A stretch of 64,000 bases of DNA from assembly GCA_001604185.1 (NCBI GenBank), contig LVAV01000092.1, positions 1-64,000 of the forward strand. Reading direction: 5' to 3'. Position numbers and translations under genes: made by a program. This DNA comes from Clostridiales bacterium Firm_16 (lineage in GTDB: Bacteria > Bacillota > Clostridia > Saccharofermentanales > Saccharofermentanaceae). The notes beneath the pieces are model-generated. The model was not told the origin of the DNA, made no database searches, and was given only the letters and a program-made list of their open reading frames with translations. Of the stretch, positions 1 to 8,222 are shown piece by piece. Each line of letters begins with the position of its first letter. Within the stretch, counting starts at the first letter, position 1.

Positions 1-65
<65 letters not shown>

Positions 66-207
66 ATCTTTGAGAGCCTTTTGGCTCTTTGTTTACTTGT
101 TTTTCAACTCTATGAATTGAACTATTGGCTCGTATAAAAGTAGTAATTACTTTCTGCTTTTCTATTCAATTTTCAAGGTCCGTCGCACTCGCTCTCTCGC
201 GAAGTGC
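66..207 (-). other. Pre-16S leader of the rRNA operon
   Basis: This is the transcribed spacer between the rRNA promoter and mature 16S. It contains a perfect 6-bp hairpin (AGAGCC/GGCTCT, loop of four) at 73-88, just before the 16S end. It also has a GACCTTGAAAATTGAATAG block near 162-180, which resembles motifs common in clostridial rRNA leaders and spacers. Near 186-206 an inverted repeat (GCACTTCGCG/CGCGAGTGC-like) sits close to the expected start of transcription. Roles in processing or antitermination are inferred. Confidence 0.6.
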
Positions 208-213
208 TTAACT

Positions 214-242
214 ATAGTACCACGAGGTATAGGTAGTGTCAA
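214..242 (-). promoter_or_regulatory. rRNA operon promoter
   Basis: Reading leftward there is a perfect TTGACA (237-242), a 17-bp spacer and TACTAT (214-219). Transcription would start near 207 and run into 16S. It matches the housekeeping sigma consensus almost exactly, as expected of a strong rRNA promoter. Confidence 0.9.
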
Positions 243-345
243 CACCTTTTTTGATATTTTTCTATCTTTTTTTCAAATGCCTGAAATTACTGCGTTTTAG
301 GCTCCTTATCTTCCCTCTCGAAGTGCTTTTCCCGAGAGAAATTAA

Positions 346-372
346 GACCGCTCCAGGTTATCGGAAGCGGTC
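346..372 (-). terminator. Candidate terminator after the lipoprotein gene
   Basis: A 7-bp inverted repeat (GACCGCT/AGCGGTC) lies 30 nt past the stop codon of the lipoprotein gene, followed leftward by the weak U tract TTAATTTCTC. A second inverted repeat, CTCTCG/CGAGAG, follows at 315-338. Together they probably separate this gene from the rRNA promoter. Confidence 0.6.
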
Positions 373-401
373 TACAGATCTTCTTCAGTTAACAGATCGG
401 A

Positions 402-1025
402 TCAGATGGTGGATACCTTCAGCTCCTGACCGGTCAGTTCCTTGAAATGCTTCTCTACTGTACGATGGTGTTCAGGATTATCATCATGAGCAGTCATCTG
501 TACAAATGTATCGTTCAGTACGAAGCACAGAGTCATCTGGTCTACGTCATCTGTATCAGACCATACGCCAAGATAATCGCAACCTGTTGTTGTCTTACCC
601 TGATCTTCCTTTGTAACGGTGGACAGAGCCAGTGTCTCGTGTACGTCGTTGAGGAAGAGCTTGGCGCTCTCTGATGTCTTGAATACGATGCAGCGATACT
701 CGAATGCACCATTCTCAGCAGAGGCACTCAGTGAGCGGATGTCCTCATCAATACCATCGATAAAGTCATAGTGATATTCCTGAAGTGCAATATCGTACTT
801 ATACTTACGGCACATATCGATGAAATCTCCGGCCAGCATATCGAAAGAACTACGGAAGTCCGCAGATGTGGTCGGTTCTGTTGTGGTGGATTCCACTACC
901 GGTCTTGTCTTGTATGTTGTTGTCTCTTTAGATGTTGCCTGTGTCTCATCCTTCTTGCTGCAGGCCGCTCCCATTCCCAGAAGCATTACCGCAGAAAGTA
1001 AAATCGCAATTCGCTTTCCCTTCAT
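402..1025 (-). CDS. Putative secreted lipoprotein, function unknown
   Basis: The 207-residue protein has a lipoprotein-type signal: a KGKR start, a hydrophobic stretch and Cys22 within GMGAAC. The lipobox is imperfect because position -3 is Gly. A Thr/Glu-rich linker (residues ~28-55) precedes a folded C-terminal part of ~150 residues that I do not recognise. GAGG sits 8 nt before the ATG. The gene lies alone between the rRNA promoter and the divergent ldh region. The same style of linker occurs in four other exported proteins of this window, so a shared surface architecture is likely. Its function cannot be inferred. Confidence 0.75.
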   Translation of the reverse strand: MKGKRIAILLSAVMLLGMGAACSKKDETQATSKETTTYKTRPVVESTTTEPTTSADFRSSFDMLAGDFIDMCRKYKYDIALQEYHYDFIDGIDEDIRSLSASAENGAFEYRCIVFKTSESAKLFLNDVHETLALSTVTKEDQGKTTTGCDYLGVWSDTDDVDQMTLCFVLNDTFVQMTAHDDNPEHHRTVEKHFKELTGQELKVSTI

Positions 1026-1360
1026 GTTTCATTCCTCGTTTTCTTTTTCATTCTCGGACACGAATGAACAGTTCCTTATAATGAATAATATATAAGAATC
1101 TTTTCCTCGTATATTGTGCTTATTGTGCCACATTATGTTTTGTAAATCAATTATTCCTCTTCCGCTCACCTTTCAGCGGGGGCGTCACGCCCCGTTTCTT
1201 CTCATGAAATGAAAGTCATTTCTCTCTGTTTTTACCTTGCAAAGCAGATCCGGTTCTTGTCGGTATGCTAGTATTTTAACAATCCGTATACTTTTCGCAT
1301 ATCAAGTAATGCTTTTTTTGAGTTGGTTTTATGCATAAAATGCTTTTTGCTTTTTTGCCG
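1026..1360. other. Intergenic region between the lipoprotein gene and ldh
   Basis: There is no coding sequence here. It is AT-rich apart from a compact GC-rich hairpin at 1179-1193 (GGGGCG/CGCCCC, loop TCA). In the plus direction the hairpin is followed by GTTTCTTCTC, giving it a terminator-like form with no gene in front of it. An overlapping alternative stem (CCGCT/AGCGG, 1162-1180) could compete with it. I find no convincing plus-strand promoter ahead of it. Confidence 0.4.
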
Positions 1361-1389
1361 TTGTCATTGTGTATATTTAATATTACAAT
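1361..1389 (+). promoter_or_regulatory. Promoter of ldh
   Basis: TTGTCA (1361-1366), a 17-bp spacer and TACAAT (1384-1389) lie 100 nt before the ldh start codon. Transcription would begin near 1396, at the left arm of the leader inverted repeat described separately. Confidence 0.7.
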
Positions 1390-1396
1390 ACGCTTG

Positions 1397-1449
1397 CCAG
1401 AATTTCGGGTGAGCGTTTTTACACGGTACACAGTACCGAAAAATTCTGG
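1397..1449 (+). promoter_or_regulatory. Inverted-repeat leader or operator of ldh
   Basis: CCAGAATTTCGG (1397-1408) pairs with CCGAAAAATTCTGG (1436-1449) apart from a two-base bulge. Inside it sits a second perfect repeat, CGGTAC-ACA-GTACCG (1424-1438). The outer right arm and the inner hairpin share CCG at 1436-1438, so the full outer stem and the inner hairpin cannot both form completely. The structure starts at the predicted transcription start and ends 24 nt before the ribosome site. It could be a protein-binding operator or an RNA switch. It does not match the Rex consensus. Confidence 0.55.
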
Positions 1450-1489
1450 ATAAAATGAAAGTTTTCTATATTTGGGAGTTGGTACGAAA

Positions 1490-2443
1490 ATGAAAGCAAA
1501 ACACGGTTCTAAAGTAGCAATTATCGGAGCGGGTGCAGTCGGATCCTCTATTGCTTTTGCAATGGCGATCCAGCAGCTGTGCACAGAACTTGTCCTGATC
1601 GACGTCAACCAGGATAAGGCCAGAGGTGAGGCTCTCGATATCAGTCATGGTCTTCCTTTCCTGGGTCAGATGGACATCTATGCCGGCGACTACGAAGATG
1701 TTAAGGATTGTGACCTGATCATCATCACGGCAGGTATCCCGAGAAAGCCGGGCGAGACACGTCTGGATCTGGCTAAGAAGAATGTCGGCCTTGCCAAGAA
1801 GATCACAACAAGCATTATGGAGCACTACACCACAGGTAATATCCTTGTAGTATCCAATCCGGTAGACGTACTTACCTACATGATCGCTAAGTGGTCCGGA
1901 CTTCCGAGAAACCGTGTACTTGGTTCCGGTACTGTTCTGGACAGCGCTCGTTTCCGTATCCTCATCTCCCAGAAACTCGATATTGACGTACGTAACGTTC
2001 ACGGTTACATCATCGGTGAGCATGGTGACTCCCAGCTTCCTGCATGGAGCGCTACCAACATCGCCGGTCTTTCCATTGACGATTATTCCAAGACAACAGG
2101 TATTCCTTTCACACAGGCTGACCGCATCGAGATCGCCGAGAAGACACGTTTCTCCGGTGCCGAGGTCATCAAGCTCAAGGGTGCTACCTTCGATGGTATC
2201 GCAGTTTCTGTTTCCACCATCGCTAAGTCTCTCCTCAAGGGTGAGAACACCATCCGTACAGTCGGCAGCGTTCTCTGCGGTGAGTATGGTCTGCAGGATG
2301 TTGCTACCAACGTTCCGACCATCATCGGTGCAGACGGTGTCGAGAAGGTTCTCGAGCTTGACCTGGATCCTCAGGAGCTCCGCTTCCTGCAGGCTTCTGC
2401 CGAATCCGTTAAGAAGATCCTGGCTGAAGTGAAGGATCTCTGA
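1490..2443 (+). CDS. ldh: L-lactate dehydrogenase
   Basis: NAD-dependent enzyme that reduces pyruvate to lactate in the cytoplasm to recycle NADH during fermentation. The 317-residue protein has the Rossmann motif GAGAVGSS (residues ~13-20), Asp39 after the second strand (NAD preference), the loop motif KPGETRLDL with substrate Arg91, and catalytic His in GEHGDSQLP. Position 85 is Arg where many lactate dehydrogenases have Gln. The ATG at 1490 is chosen because GGGAG sits 10 nt upstream; a TTG at 1472 would overlap that site. The gene is monocistronic, between its own promoter and a strong terminator. A malate dehydrogenase activity is less likely but not excluded. Confidence 0.9.
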   Translation: MKAKHGSKVAIIGAGAVGSSIAFAMAIQQLCTELVLIDVNQDKARGEALDISHGLPFLGQMDIYAGDYEDVKDCDLIIITAGIPRKPGETRLDLAKKNVGLAKKITTSIMEHYTTGNILVVSNPVDVLTYMIAKWSGLPRNRVLGSGTVLDSARFRILISQKLDIDVRNVHGYIIGEHGDSQLPAWSATNIAGLSIDDYSKTTGIPFTQADRIEIAEKTRFSGAEVIKLKGATFDGIAVSVSTIAKSLLKGENTIRTVGSVLCGEYGLQDVATNVPTIIGADGVEKVLELDLDPQELRFLQASAESVKKILAEVKDL

Positions 2444-2470
2444 TCACTCCCAACTTACTGAATAATAATG

Positions 2471-2507
2471 AAGCTGCCTCAAGGAATTTCCAAGAGGCAG
2501 CTTTTTT
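2471..2507 (+). terminator. Terminator of ldh
   Basis: A 10-bp perfect stem (AAGCTGCCTC/GAGGCAGCTT) is followed by six T residues, 28 nt after the ldh stop. In the opposite direction it lacks a good U tract, so it may only weakly stop transcripts from the convergent carboxypeptidase gene. Confidence 0.92.
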
Positions 2508-2543
2508 GTTGCTTTTTTGTTTTTTCAATTCGCAAGTCTTCTT

Positions 2544-4034
2544 TTAGCGGATCTTGCGGATACCCATTCTTCTGCGCTTGCGCTTGGCTGCAGTGACGGA
2601 CATGACGGTGAAGATGATCAGGACGATGGCTACGACAGCCAGTACGATGAGAACGATCACCAGCACGGGGTGCTGTCCAAAGAAAGAGGTCTCCTTCTCC
2701 TTCGGAGCCGGCGCAGTGGTTGTGGCCGTGGTGGCGGATGTCGGTGGAACGGTCTCCTCCGGTGTCGGTACAGGAGTCGGTGTGCCGCCGATATGGATCA
2801 CGGTCTTATCGCCGGAAGGCTCCTGACCGCGAGGTGCGTTATAGGAACGGTAGTCCATGATGTTACCCTTCACGCGGACAACAGGATCCAGATTCCAGCA
2901 TTCTTCGTTGGCGGCTTTTACTACAGCTGCCACATAAACGGACTGGTGATCGGACATATCGTAGGGAATGCCGCAGACAGAGGTGATGATCTCATGTCCG
3001 TTCTGGTTGATAGTAAGAAGCGTCATACCGGTTCCGGCTACCTTGGTGGTACCGGTCTTTCCGCCATAGATCTCGGCACAGTGGCTGTCTTCACCCAGCA
3101 TCCATGGATCCTGGAGAAGGTTGTTGGTATTCTTTACGACCTTCCATCCGTCGAAGGGATGCTTGTTATCGGCCTTGAAGACGTGGGTCGGTGTATGGAT
3201 CACGGTACGGAAGTCTTCATACTTCAGTGCGTAATCGAACATCATGGCCAGTTCTTTTGCCGTAGTGTAGTGATTGTCATTCTGAAGGCCATTCGGATTG
3301 ACGAAGTGGGAGGAGGTCAGTCCCAGTTCTGCGATCTTCTCATTGGCGATGCGGGCAAACTGTCCGATCAGGGAGATCTTGCCGGGTGTACTTTCATCTG
3401 TCTTACCTGTATTTCCTTCCGGTGTCGGTGTAGGTGTCGAGGTTGGAAGCGGATCCACCTCTGCACGGCGGGTCGCTATGGCTTCAGCCAGAACATTGGC
3501 CGCGTCGTTACCGGATGGCAGCATCAGACCGAAGTATAACTCGTTGACCTCGATCTCTTCGCCGGTGACCAGACCCATCATGGTGGAGTTCGGTGTAGTG
3601 GCATCCATGGCGGATTTGCTCACCGTGACCTTCTCATAGGGATCCAGATATTCCATGGCCAGAGCCAGGGTCAGGATCTTGGTCATGCTGGCCGGGTAGA
3701 TCTTCTTGTTCTCATTCTTAGAAAGAATGACCTGCTTGGTCGTTCTGTCATAGCAGAAGTAGGAGGCGCACTGGACCTTATCCAGAGAAGGAAGATCGAT
3801 GGTCTGCTGTCCGACTCCCTGGGAATCGGTACTCTTTCTTCCCGGCTTCTGCCCCTCTTCACTCTGAGTAGCAGTAGTTGTCGTCTCGTCTGCAGCAATG
3901 ACTGCCGGTGTCATCCATGCCAGACTCTGCAGAGCGCAGAATCCCACCATCAGCATTGCCGCCATGCTCTTCCAGGCTCTCGAGAAGGATCCTCTCCCTT
4001 TCCCGGAATGGCATCTGTTCTTATTCGATTTCAT
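2544..4034 (-). CDS. Serine-type D-Ala-D-Ala carboxypeptidase (peptidase S11)
   Basis: Trims the terminal D-alanine from peptidoglycan stem peptides outside the membrane. The signal peptide ends near AVIA-A48. The three penicillin-binding motifs are clear: SMTK (Ser116, Lys119), SGN (174-176) and KTG (326-328). A C-terminal membrane helix (456-481) with a KRKRRR stop signal anchors it. Thr/Pro-rich linkers flank the catalytic domain (49-75 and 416-450). Unusually, a PTPTPTPE-type insertion (about 195-218) sits inside the catalytic domain. AAAGGAG precedes the ATG. It lies 39 nt downstream of gyrA and is probably co-transcribed. dacA/dacF-like; the exact paralogue is uncertain. Confidence 0.92.
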   Translation of the reverse strand: MKSNKNRCHSGKGRGSFSRAWKSMAAMLMVGFCALQSLAWMTPAVIAADETTTTATQSEEGQKPGRKSTDSQGVGQQTIDLPSLDKVQCASYFCYDRTTKQVILSKNENKKIYPASMTKILTLALAMEYLDPYEKVTVSKSAMDATTPNSTMMGLVTGEEIEVNELYFGLMLPSGNDAANVLAEAIATRRAEVDPLPTSTPTPTPEGNTGKTDESTPGKISLIGQFARIANEKIAELGLTSSHFVNPNGLQNDNHYTTAKELAMMFDYALKYEDFRTVIHTPTHVFKADNKHPFDGWKVVKNTNNLLQDPWMLGEDSHCAEIYGGKTGTTKVAGTGMTLLTINQNGHEIITSVCGIPYDMSDHQSVYVAAVVKAANEECWNLDPVVRVKGNIMDYRSYNAPRGQEPSGDKTVIHIGGTPTPVPTPEETVPPTSATTATTTAPAPKEKETSFFGQHPVLVIVLIVLAVVAIVLIIFTVMSVTAAKRKRRRMGIRKIR

Positions 4035-4073
4035 GTGTTTCTTTCTCCTTTAGAATCCTCGCAAGGGAACCGA

Positions 4074-6734
4074 TTACTCCTTCGGTTCCTCGCTTGCGAT
4101 ATTTTCTTCGGAAGTTTCGGACTGAGCCGGATCATCCTGTTCGATTGCCTGTTCAGCGACTTCTCCTGTATCGCCTTCAGACTGAGATTCAGAAAGTTCG
4201 GCACTTTCCTCGGTTTCTTCTTCGTGATCGACGATCGCTACGTCCACGACATACCCGTTCTTGGAACGCATCAGCGTAACACCCTGGGTAACACGGGACA
4301 GTACCGGGATCTCCTTCGCCCAGAGGCGGATCACGATTCCGTCGTTGTTGATGATCAGAATATCCTTGTCGTCATCCACCAGAAGTGCATGTACGAGAGG
4401 TCCTGTCTTATCGGATACACGGTAGGTCATCAGACCCTTACCACCACGGGACTGTACACGGTATTCCTCCATCTCCGTTCTCTTACCGTAACCCTTGCTG
4501 GCAACGACCAGGAGATTTCTGTTCTCGATGACAGGAGCCATACCGATGACTTCGTCACCTTCACGGAGAGTGATACCCTTAACACCCATGGTATTTCTAC
4601 CGGTGCTTCTTACTGTATTCTCGTTGAAGCGGATGGACAGACCATTGCGGGTAACCAGTACGATCTCCTGGTTGCCGTCGGTAAGATGTACACCCACCAG
4701 TTCGTCATCCTCACGGATGTTGATGGCGATAAGACCACTCTTATTGATACGGGAGTAGTCGGCCAGTTCGGTCTTCTTCACTACACCTGCACGGGTAGCC
4801 ATGGTCAGGTATGCACCGGACTCGAAATCCTTGATCGGGATGATGGTCTGGATCTTCTCTTCTGCTTCGAGCTGGAGAAGGTTCACGACTGCGGTTCCCT
4901 TCGCCTGACGGCCGGCCTCCGGGATCTGATAACCCTTCATGCGGAATACGCGGCCACGGTTGGTGAAGCAAAGCAGGATATCGTGGGTGGAAGAGGTAAT
5001 GATCTTTGTAACATAGTCCTCTTCATGGGTCGACAGACCGGAAACACCACGACCGCCACGATGCTGGCTTCTGTAGGTATCGATGGGCATACGCTTCACA
5101 TAACCCAGGTGGGTCAGTGTAACAACGATCTGCTCTTCCTGGATCAGAGACTCGTCGTCGATCTCATCCTCATCCGGCGGTCCGATCTCGGTTCTTCTGT
5201 CTTCGTAATACTTCTTCTTGATCTCCAGGATCTCGTCCTTGATGACCTTACGCAGCAGGACTTCGTCGTCGATGACACTGCGGAAATAAGCGATACGCTC
5301 GTCCAGTTCTTTTGCCTCGGCAAGAAGCTTCTCTCTTTCCAGACCGGTCAGACGTCCCAGTCGCATATCTACGATATGCTGGGCCTGCTTGTCGGAGAAG
5401 CCGAAGCGTTCGCACAATCTTGCCTTCGCCTGGTCCTCTGTACGGGAGGAGCGGATGATCTGGATAACTTCATCGATGTTGTCGATGGCGATCAGGAGAC
5501 CTTCCACGATGTGCTTACGGGCAAGAGCTTTCTCCAGGTCATACTTGGTACGACGGAGAACAACGTCTTCCTGGTGCGCGATGTAGTGGGTCAGAGCATC
5601 CATCAAGGTGATGGTCTTCGGCTCCAGACGGCCTTCGCTGTCCGGTACCAAAGCCAGCATGTTGGAACAGAATGCATCCTGGATCTGGGAATTCTTGTAG
5701 AGCTGATTGAGTACGACATTGGCATTGGCATCACGACGGAGCTCAATGACGATACGCACTTTCTCGTTACGGTCGGACTCGTCACGGATATCGGAGATAC
5801 CATCGATCTTCTTCTCCTTGACCAGCTCGGCGATACGCTCGATGAGACGAGCCTTGTTGACCATGTACGGCAGGTCATGCACGATGATACGGGCACGGCC
5901 GTTGCTCATAACTTCAATATCGGTATGGGCGCGTACTACGATACGGCCCTTACCTGTTCTGTAGGTGTCGCTGATGCCACGACGACCGAGGATCATACCG
6001 CCGGTCGGGAAATCCGGACCCTTGACTACGGTCATGAGGTCATCGATGGTGGCTTCTGGATTGTCCAGGAGCATAACTACACCGTCGATTACTTCGCCCA
6101 TGTTATGTGGCGGGATGTTGGTGGCCATACCTACGGCGATACCGACAGAACCGTTGACCAGCAGGTTCGGGAAACGGGACGGGAGAGCTACAGGCTCTAC
6201 GTCGTGCTCGTCGAAGTTAGGACGGAAGTCTACCGTACCCTTGTTGATGTCGCTCATCATCTCCATGGCGACCTTCTGCAGTCTTGCCTCCGTATAACGG
6301 TAAGCAGCCGGCGGGTCACCGTCCATGGAACCGAAGTTACCATGGCCCTCTACCAGCATATAGCGCATGGAAAAGTCCTGGGCCAGACGTACGAGGGCAT
6401 CGTATACCGATGCGTCGCCGTGTGGATGGAAACGGCCCAGCACGTCACCGACGGTGGTGGCGCACTTACGATATGGCTTATCCGGGGTGAAACCCTGGGT
6501 AAACATGGAATACAGGATTCTTCTGTGAACAGGCTTCAAGCCGTCACGGATATCCGGCAGAGCACGGTCAGAAATAACGCTCATGGCGTAGTCGATGAAG
6601 GATTTCTTCATCTCTTTCTCCAGATCCACAGGGATGATCGTGGTCTGTTCGGAGCAGAAAATCGCGTCGACTTCCTTCTCCTGCTGCTTACGCAGATCCT
6701 TGCCGGACAGGTTCTCGTTTGTAGAATCAGACAT
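4074..6734 (-). CDS. gyrA: DNA gyrase subunit A
   Basis: Breaks and rejoins DNA as the A subunit of gyrase, introducing negative supercoils with ATP. In 886 residues it carries the winged-helix core with catalytic Tyr147 (RYTEAR), a GyrA box QHRGGRG that marks gyrase rather than topoisomerase IV, and beta-pinwheel repeats. An acidic tail of ~70 residues ends the protein. The N-terminus is ~25 residues longer than the E. coli protein. In the quinolone pocket (GDASVYD, 106-112) the Ser83 position is Ala108, while Asp87 is kept as Asp112. GGGAGG precedes the ATG. gyrB is not adjacent. Confidence 0.97.
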   Translation of the reverse strand: MSDSTNENLSGKDLRKQQEKEVDAIFCSEQTTIIPVDLEKEMKKSFIDYAMSVISDRALPDIRDGLKPVHRRILYSMFTQGFTPDKPYRKCATTVGDVLGRFHPHGDASVYDALVRLAQDFSMRYMLVEGHGNFGSMDGDPPAAYRYTEARLQKVAMEMMSDINKGTVDFRPNFDEHDVEPVALPSRFPNLLVNGSVGIAVGMATNIPPHNMGEVIDGVVMLLDNPEATIDDLMTVVKGPDFPTGGMILGRRGISDTYRTGKGRIVVRAHTDIEVMSNGRARIIVHDLPYMVNKARLIERIAELVKEKKIDGISDIRDESDRNEKVRIVIELRRDANANVVLNQLYKNSQIQDAFCSNMLALVPDSEGRLEPKTITLMDALTHYIAHQEDVVLRRTKYDLEKALARKHIVEGLLIAIDNIDEVIQIIRSSRTEDQAKARLCERFGFSDKQAQHIVDMRLGRLTGLEREKLLAEAKELDERIAYFRSVIDDEVLLRKVIKDEILEIKKKYYEDRRTEIGPPDEDEIDDESLIQEEQIVVTLTHLGYVKRMPIDTYRSQHRGGRGVSGLSTHEEDYVTKIITSSTHDILLCFTNRGRVFRMKGYQIPEAGRQAKGTAVVNLLQLEAEEKIQTIIPIKDFESGAYLTMATRAGVVKKTELADYSRINKSGLIAINIREDDELVGVHLTDGNQEIVLVTRNGLSIRFNENTVRSTGRNTMGVKGITLREGDEVIGMAPVIENRNLLVVASKGYGKRTEMEEYRVQSRGGKGLMTYRVSDKTGPLVHALLVDDDKDILIINNDGIVIRLWAKEIPVLSRVTQGVTLMRSKNGYVVDVAIVDHEEETEESAELSESQSEGDTGEVAEQAIEQDDPAQSETSEENIASEEPKE

Positions 6735-6858
6735 GCGTCTTCCTCCCTTTATACCTTATTACAATAATCACCTGTATATTTTACCACAACATCACGTTTC
6801 ACGGTGGTCAAAATCATTCTTTTTGTATAAAATAAATCACGTAATTTTTTGCAACAAA

Positions 6859-6875
6859 ACGAGAAGGAATCTCGT
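6859..6875. promoter_or_regulatory. Inverted repeat before the ECF sigma gene
   Basis: A perfect 6-5-6 inverted repeat (ACGAGA-AGGAA-TCTCGT) lies 29 nt before the sigma factor start codon, in the 170-bp divergent gap with gyrA. It could be an operator or a short leader hairpin. A TATAAA-like -10 lies upstream, but I find no convincing -35. Confidence 0.35.
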
Positions 6876-6904
6876 CTAATTTGTGAGGCACGAAGAGGAC
6901 CCTT

Positions 6905-7477
6905 ATGGCACTGGTACCGACAACTGAAAACCAGGGGAATTACATGCCTGATGTGGAAGAGCTTTTCACGAAGTACGGCAACGACGTTCTGCGTATGTGC
7001 AACGTCTACCTGGGTAAGCAGTCTCTAGCTGAGGATGCTTTCCAGGACGTGTTCGTGAAGGTCATGACCAAGCCCGGATCTTTCCGTGGCGAGAGTGAGG
7101 TCAAGTACTGGCTCCTTTCCATCGCCAGGAATGTATGTCTGGACTACCTGAAGTCCTCCTACATGAAGCGCACAAGCTTCCTGGGAGATCTTCTGGACCG
7201 GACGAAGCCCCAGACCGAGGAAAAGAAGAGGGTGCATCCGCTCCCCGGCAATCAGGTGGAGGAACGGCTGGTGGAAAAGCTCGATACGAGCACTCCTCTA
7301 CTGGACGCCGTCCAGGCCTTGCCTACCAAATATAAAGAAGTGATCCTGCTTCGTTTCTATTTCGACATGGATAACGAGCAGATCGCCAGACAGCTTGGCA
7401 TCACGGAGAGCTCCGTAAGGAGCCGGATGATGCGGGCACGGGCGAAATTGAAAGACTACTGGAAGGAGGACGACTGA
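6905..7477 (+). CDS. ECF-type RNA polymerase sigma factor
   Basis: An alternative sigma factor that directs RNA polymerase to a small regulon. The 190-residue protein has region 2 (residues ~10-80, with the AEDAFQDVF helix and YWLLSIARN recognition segment) and region 4 (about 130-185, LPTKYKEVILLRFYFD then a helix-turn-helix ending SSVRSRMMRAR). A charged linker joins them. GAGGA precedes the ATG by 6 nt. The next gene starts 1 nt after its stop and encodes a membrane protein of the kind that usually holds such sigma factors inactive. The regulon cannot be read from this window. Confidence 0.93.
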   Translation: MALVPTTENQGNYMPDVEELFTKYGNDVLRMCNVYLGKQSLAEDAFQDVFVKVMTKPGSFRGESEVKYWLLSIARNVCLDYLKSSYMKRTSFLGDLLDRTKPQTEEKKRVHPLPGNQVEERLVEKLDTSTPLLDAVQALPTKYKEVILLRFYFDMDNEQIARQLGITESSVRSRMMRARAKLKDYWKEDD

Positions 7478-7478
7478 A

Positions 7479-8222
7479 ATGTTTGGTGACGATTTAAAGA
7501 AAGAACTGGAACCCATTAAGGTCTCTCCTGAACTTCTAGAGAAGACAAGAAAGGCCATCGAGGAAGCACGGCTTGCCCAGGCGCAGGAAACCCTGGAGAA
7601 GGCTTCTGCTGAATCTTTCCGGAAGAAGCATACGCTTCGCACCGTGATCATCGCGGCATGTTCTGTCCTGGTCGTAGGCGGAGCCCTGATGCTGCTCCCT
7701 GCTCTCGGCGGACATAAGACTGCATCGAAAGACTCGGTCATGAAACACAACGGCTACGCATCGGATTTGGAAGACGCAGTTGCAGCGGATATCTCTTTCG
7801 CTACAACCACTGCTGCATTCGACGCGGAAGAGATCAGGGCTTACGAGACGACAGCGGCCGAATACAAGGATGAAGACGAGAATGATGTGTCCAAGAACTT
7901 TTATCTGGGGATTTCGAATTCCAAGGGATTTAAACTTGTCCAGAATGTAACCGTAGAAGAATATGAGATCTCGATCCGGAAGGATAAGAAAGCCATCGAG
8001 ATCCAGACCGCAAATACGGATGACGGAACAGGAAAGTCAGACGCACTTTCTCAGAGCGGACTTGAGACTCCTGCACTCGCCGATGACGAGACCATCACCG
8101 GTCTCTTCTACGCTCCTTCCTCGAAGACTCTCGTCATTCAGATCAAGGACGGAAATGGTTCGGCATCGCTCTATTTCTACGAATATAAGAACGGCAAGTT
8201 CGAGTTGAAGGAGACAATTTAA
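7479..8222 (+). CDS. Membrane protein, probable anti-sigma factor for the preceding sigma
   Basis: A 247-residue single-pass protein: a cytoplasmic, charged N-terminal ~48 residues, one membrane helix (about 50-73), then an extracellular Thr/Asp/Glu-rich stretch and a C-terminal domain (~140-247). The gene is coupled to the sigma gene, with AAGGAGG before the ATG. This supports an anti-sigma role, inferred from position and topology only, since no zinc-binding anti-sigma motif is visible. Its stop overlaps the stop of the convergent AEC transporter gene by 4 nt, with no terminator hairpin between. Confidence 0.7.
   Translation: MFGDDLKKELEPIKVSPELLEKTRKAIEEARLAQAQETLEKASAESFRKKHTLRTVIIAACSVLVVGGALMLLPALGGHKTASKDSVMKHNGYASDLEDAVAADISFATTTAAFDAEEIRAYETTAAEYKDEDENDVSKNFYLGISNSKGFKLVQNVTVEEYEISIRKDKKAIEIQTANTDDGTGKSDALSQSGLETPALADDETITGLFYAPSSKTLVIQIKDGNGSASLYFYEYKNGKFELKETI

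Noticed and set aside
1179..1193. Second small RNA ending at the GC-rich hairpin near 1190
   Set aside because: No acceptable plus-strand promoter precedes it; the TATAAT at 1077-1082 has no matching -35.
1490..2443. Malate dehydrogenase instead of lactate dehydrogenase, because of Arg85 in IPRKPGETR
   Set aside because: The following ETRLDL, the EHGDSQLPAWS segment and the overall length fit clostridial lactate dehydrogenases, some of which I recall having Arg here.
4008..6767. A 919-codon open frame on the plus strand opposite gyrA
   Set aside because: It has no ribosome site and only follows from the codon use of gyrA on the other strand. The gyrA protein is complete.
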